A DNA stretch of 64,000 nt from Leptospira hartskeerlii (GTDB lineage: Bacteria > Spirochaetota > Leptospiria > Leptospirales > Leptospiraceae): assembly GCF_002811475.1 (NCBI RefSeq), contig NZ_NPDL01000001.1:1-64000 (forward strand). The letters run 5' to 3'. A model generated the notes under the pieces. It was not told the DNA's origin. It saw only the letters and a program-made list of their open reading frames with translations, and searched no databases. The position numbers and the translations under genes are program-made. Shown here piece by piece: positions 61,786-64,000 of the stretch (positions within the stretch are counted from its first letter, which is position 1; each line of letters starts with the position of its first letter).

Positions 61786-61804
61786 AAACCTAAGGTTTAA
61801 ACCT
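61786..61804. promoter_or_regulatory. Alternating palindrome upstream of icd
   Basis: AAACCTAAGGTTTAAACCT contains two overlapping inverted repeats: AAACCT-A-AGGTTT, and the perfect 12-bp palindrome AGGTTTAAACCT at 61793-61804. It lies 33 nt upstream of the icd ATG and may be an operator. No regulator is identified. Confidence 0.4.
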
Positions 61805-61836
61805 GCAATCCATCTGACATTCTAAGGAGAATTCCA

Positions 61837-63033
61837 ATGGCTAAAATTAAGGTGAAAACTCCTCTCGTCGAACTCGACGGGGACGAGATGACACGTATAA
61901 TTTGGAAAGAAATTAAGGATCGTTTCATTCATCCTTATCTTGATATAGAATTAGATTATTATGATCTAGGCGTAGAATACCGCGACAAAACCGACGACAA
62001 AGTCACAGTCGATTCTGCTAATGCTATTCTAAAATACGGTGTAGGAGTTAAATGTGCTACCATCACTCCAAACCAAGATCGAGTTGTAGAATACAAACTC
62101 AAAAAAGAATGGAAGTCTCCTAACGGGACCATTCGTTCCATTCTGGACGGAACCGTTTTCCGTAAACCGATCATCGTAAATAATATTCCTTCCGGAGTTA
62201 GATCCTGGCAAAAACCGATCGTTGTAGGTCGTCACGCATTCGGTGACCTTTACAAAGACACTGAACTTTATATTCCGGAAGCTGGAAAAGTTGAGATCGT
62301 TTTCACAACAAAAGACGGAAAAGAAAAAGAAAGAGTTACAATCAACGATTTCGACGGACCTGGTGTTGTTATGGGACAGTTCAACTTGGACAAGTCCATC
62401 TATAGCTTCGCAGAAGCTTGTTTCAACTATGCGATCTCCGAAAAGATCAATGTATGGTTTGCAACTAAAGATACCATCTCCAAAAAATACCATGCTCGTT
62501 TCCGTGCGATCTTCGAAGAAGTTTCCACTAAAAGAGCAGCAGAACTAAAAGCTGCAGGAATCGAATACTGGTACTATCTAATTGACGACGCGGTTGCTCA
62601 GATCGTTAAGAACCCAGGTGGAATGCTTTGGGCTCTAATGAACTATGATGGAGACGTGATGTCCGATATGGTTGCTTCTGGATTCGGATCATTAGGACTA
62701 ATGACTTCTGTTCTTGTTTCTCCAGACGGAAAATTCGAATATGAAGCTGCTCACGGAACTGTGACTCGTCACTACCGTCAGTATCAAAAAGGAGAAACCA
62801 CTTCTACCAACTCTGTAGCTTCTATCTTTGCATGGACCGGAGCTCTTGCTAAGAGGGGAGAATTGGATGGGACTCCTGATGTTGTTTCTTTCGCTCAAAA
62901 ATTGGAGAAGGCGGTAATCGACACGATCCAAGCGGGAGAGATGACCAAGGATTTGGTCCTACTTACTACAACCAAAGGCCCGAAACAATTGGATACCTTC
63001 CAGTTTATGGAGGCGATCCAAAAACGCCTTTAG
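61837..63033 (+). CDS. icd: NADP-dependent isocitrate dehydrogenase (eukaryote-like type)
   Basis: A 398-residue isocitrate dehydrogenase converting isocitrate to 2-oxoglutarate in the TCA cycle. It is of the subfamily II, eukaryote-like dimeric type: [20 protein letters not shown] at the N-terminus, [36 protein letters not shown] (substrate-binding), [19 protein letters not shown] (metal-binding), and [23 protein letters not shown] (NADP-type). AAGGAGAA lies before the ATG. In a fatty-acid-fed organism this enzyme is a major NADPH source. Confidence 0.96.
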   Translation: MAKIKVKTPLVELDGDEMTRIIWKEIKDRFIHPYLDIELDYYDLGVEYRDKTDDKVTVDSANAILKYGVGVKCATITPNQDRVVEYKLKKEWKSPNGTIRSILDGTVFRKPIIVNNIPSGVRSWQKPIVVGRHAFGDLYKDTELYIPEAGKVEIVFTTKDGKEKERVTINDFDGPGVVMGQFNLDKSIYSFAEACFNYAISEKINVWFATKDTISKKYHARFRAIFEEVSTKRAAELKAAGIEYWYYLIDDAVAQIVKNPGGMLWALMNYDGDVMSDMVASGFGSLGLMTSVLVSPDGKFEYEAAHGTVTRHYRQYQKGETTSTNSVASIFAWTGALAKRGELDGTPDVVSFAQKLEKAVIDTIQAGEMTKDLVLLTTTKGPKQLDTFQFMEAIQKRL

Positions 63034-63039
63034 TGGACG

Positions 63040-63687
63040 ATGGGAATCTCATCCTTGAAATCTAAAGACACAAACAGAAGAGGGAGCCATTTGCGGCTCC
63101 TTCTTTTTTTCTTCTTGGCCATACCTATTTTCGGCCAAAAACTTAGTCTACCTAAGGATCCAACTCTTCCGAATGAACCAAGTTTGGATGCAAGAGGGGA
63201 CTCTACTAATTCTTCCAATTCTTCGAATAATCAAAACTCAGGACCAAATGTAAAAGCATTCTTTTGTGATGGCAGAACAATTACTGGAGCTTGGAAAGCT
63301 GCGCCTAAGGAATTTTCATTCAAACATACAAGAGAGAATGTACAATATTCAAAAACCTTAAAGTCTGAAGAAGTATCTAGGATTCTTCTTAAGGCCTGGA
63401 AGTTGGTCCCAGGTAAACCGAATTCTCAAGGAGTTCCTTATAAAGCGGAACCTTGGGAGATCCACTATAAAACTAAAAATGGAGAAACATTCGAAAGAAT
63501 AGGAGAGATCAAAAAGGATTTCGGTGAACTCAAGATACAAAACGAATTGGGAGAAGCGAATTTATTTTTCTACTGGATCGATCTATTATTCGAAAACAAA
63601 ACCTGGTTCTCTAAATTGCCTAAGATAGAAGGCGATATCAGAAGAGAATGTCATCCGGACGTGATCGTTGGGATTGAGTTTCTCTAG
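63040..63687 (+). CDS. Exported hypothetical protein
   Basis: A 215-residue protein with an N-terminal signal (HLRLLLFFFLAIPIFGQ), a low-complexity Ser/Asn linker (STNSSNSSNNQNSG) and a C-terminal beta-rich domain (VKAFFCDGRTITGAWKAAPKEFSFKHTRENVQYSKTL, ILLKAWKLVPGK, then WEIHYKTKNGETFERIGEI). Cys in the domain may pair (FFCDG, RECHPD). The family is not recognised. It starts 6 nt after icd. Confidence 0.6.
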   Translation: MGISSLKSKDTNRRGSHLRLLLFFFLAIPIFGQKLSLPKDPTLPNEPSLDARGDSTNSSNSSNNQNSGPNVKAFFCDGRTITGAWKAAPKEFSFKHTRENVQYSKTLKSEEVSRILLKAWKLVPGKPNSQGVPYKAEPWEIHYKTKNGETFERIGEIKKDFGELKIQNELGEANLFFYWIDLLFENKTWFSKLPKIEGDIRRECHPDVIVGIEFL

Positions 63688-63691
63688 TTGT

Positions 63692-64000
63692 TTATTTCAA
63701 AAATTTGCAGATCTCTTGCATATCATATGGTTTAGAAAATAATTCCACACCACTTGGGATCTTGTCCCGAGTAAAAGAAGATTCCTCAGCGGCAGAAGTG
63801 ATTCCCAATCGAATTTTGGAGAAGGCAGGATTCTTTTGAACGATGCTACAGAGTTCATTCCCGTTCATTCCAGGCATGTACATATCAGTAAAGATCGCCT
63901 CGAAATTCTTTGGATTTCCTTCCAAAATTTGGAGAGCATGTTTTCCGGAAATTGCGGTTTGCACTTCTGCGCCTTTCGATTCTAATAATCTTCTGAACAA
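63692..64000 (-). CDS. Response-regulator receiver domain (partial)
   Basis: A minus-strand receiver domain, truncated by the window edge: the visible 102 residues carry the phospho-acceptor Asp in AIFTDMYMPGMNG, the Thr in GITSAAE and the conserved Lys in FSKPYD. The end EICKFLK is the natural C-terminus, so it is a stand-alone CheY-like domain or the end of a hybrid kinase. The start lies outside the window; the Met at 63998 is probably internal. Confidence 0.85.
   Translation of the reverse strand: MFRRLLESKGAEVQTAISGKHALQILEGNPKNFEAIFTDMYMPGMNGNELCSIVQKNPAFSKIRLGITSAAEESSFTRDKIPSGVELFSKPYDMQEICKFLK

Noticed and set aside
62029..62493. 154-codon minus-strand open frame inside icd
   Set aside because: It is a shadow of a highly conserved gene, Phe/Asn-rich with no domain.

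Overview
The window is a chromosomal segment of a Leptospira species. The clearest marker is a full-length Loa22 orthologue at the left edge. Spirochaete-style lipoprotein signals, frequent TTG starts, a long-chain fatty-acid oxidation operon and a MurA with Asp in place of the fosfomycin-target Cys fit that assignment. By eye the GC content is near 40 percent, higher than in L. interrogans, so a higher-GC pathogenic or intermediate clade is likely. That species-level guess is weak. I see no rRNA, tRNA, CRISPR array, transposase or phage module. This is stable core and accessory chromosome.

Layout. 0-3.6 kb: loa22, an RluA-type pseudouridine synthase, a secreted protein, a DUF1232 protein and an inositol-monophosphatase-family enzyme. 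3.6-9.8 kb: a surface-glycan island with three overlapping GT4-type glycosyltransferases and a methyltransferase-like protein on the minus strand, a divergent GDP-6-deoxy-mannose reductase, and a SanA-like protein. 10-11.5 kb: ECF sigma module 1 (Spy-like protein, sigma, putative anti-sigma) with a plausible ECF promoter. 11.6-16.4 kb: cytochrome P450, M23 endopeptidase, NAD-dependent DNA ligase, CWC protein. 16.6-22.2 kb: fatty-acid operon (acyl-CoA ligase, acyl-CoA dehydrogenase, MaoC hydratase, thiolase-fold/DUF35 fusion) behind a TetR-type palindrome. 22.2-25.8 kb: small and unknown genes, a possible structured RNA leader, a SUFU-domain protein and a 30-residue Lys/Ala histone-tail-like peptide. 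25.9-37.1 kb, all minus strand: a SpoIIE phosphatase with a degenerate partner, argJ, a PhoR/PhoB-type two-component system with a three-unit Pho-box-like promoter, ECF module 2, a Nudix hydrolase and RNase D. 37.2-40.1 kb: purF and two minus-strand genes including a DUF3347-type lipoprotein. 40.3-52.2 kb: a long plus-strand run ending in an alpha-2-macroglobulin locus. 52.2-56 kb, minus: murA, a polyferredoxin, a SpoIID protein and an HExxH protein in a 4-bp-overlap operon. 56.1-64 kb: lnt, unknown genes, ECF module 3, a VOC protein, icd, a secreted protein and a partial response regulator.

How the genes work together. Much of the window concerns the envelope: peptidoglycan synthesis and remodelling (MurA, SpoIID, M23, the PBP-like protein), lipoprotein maturation (Lnt), surface glycan, OmpA-like anchoring (Loa22), and three ECF modules whose partners are membrane or periplasmic proteins. 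The most interesting block is the DUF1175 / alpha-2-macroglobulin / DUF2135 / PBP-like / DUF2138 locus. It resembles the E. coli yfa cluster, but its macroglobulin keeps a CxEQ thioester motif and its fourth protein carries all three transpeptidase motifs, as in the pbpC-yfhM pair. Several cis elements were found by eye, and all need experimental or comparative support.
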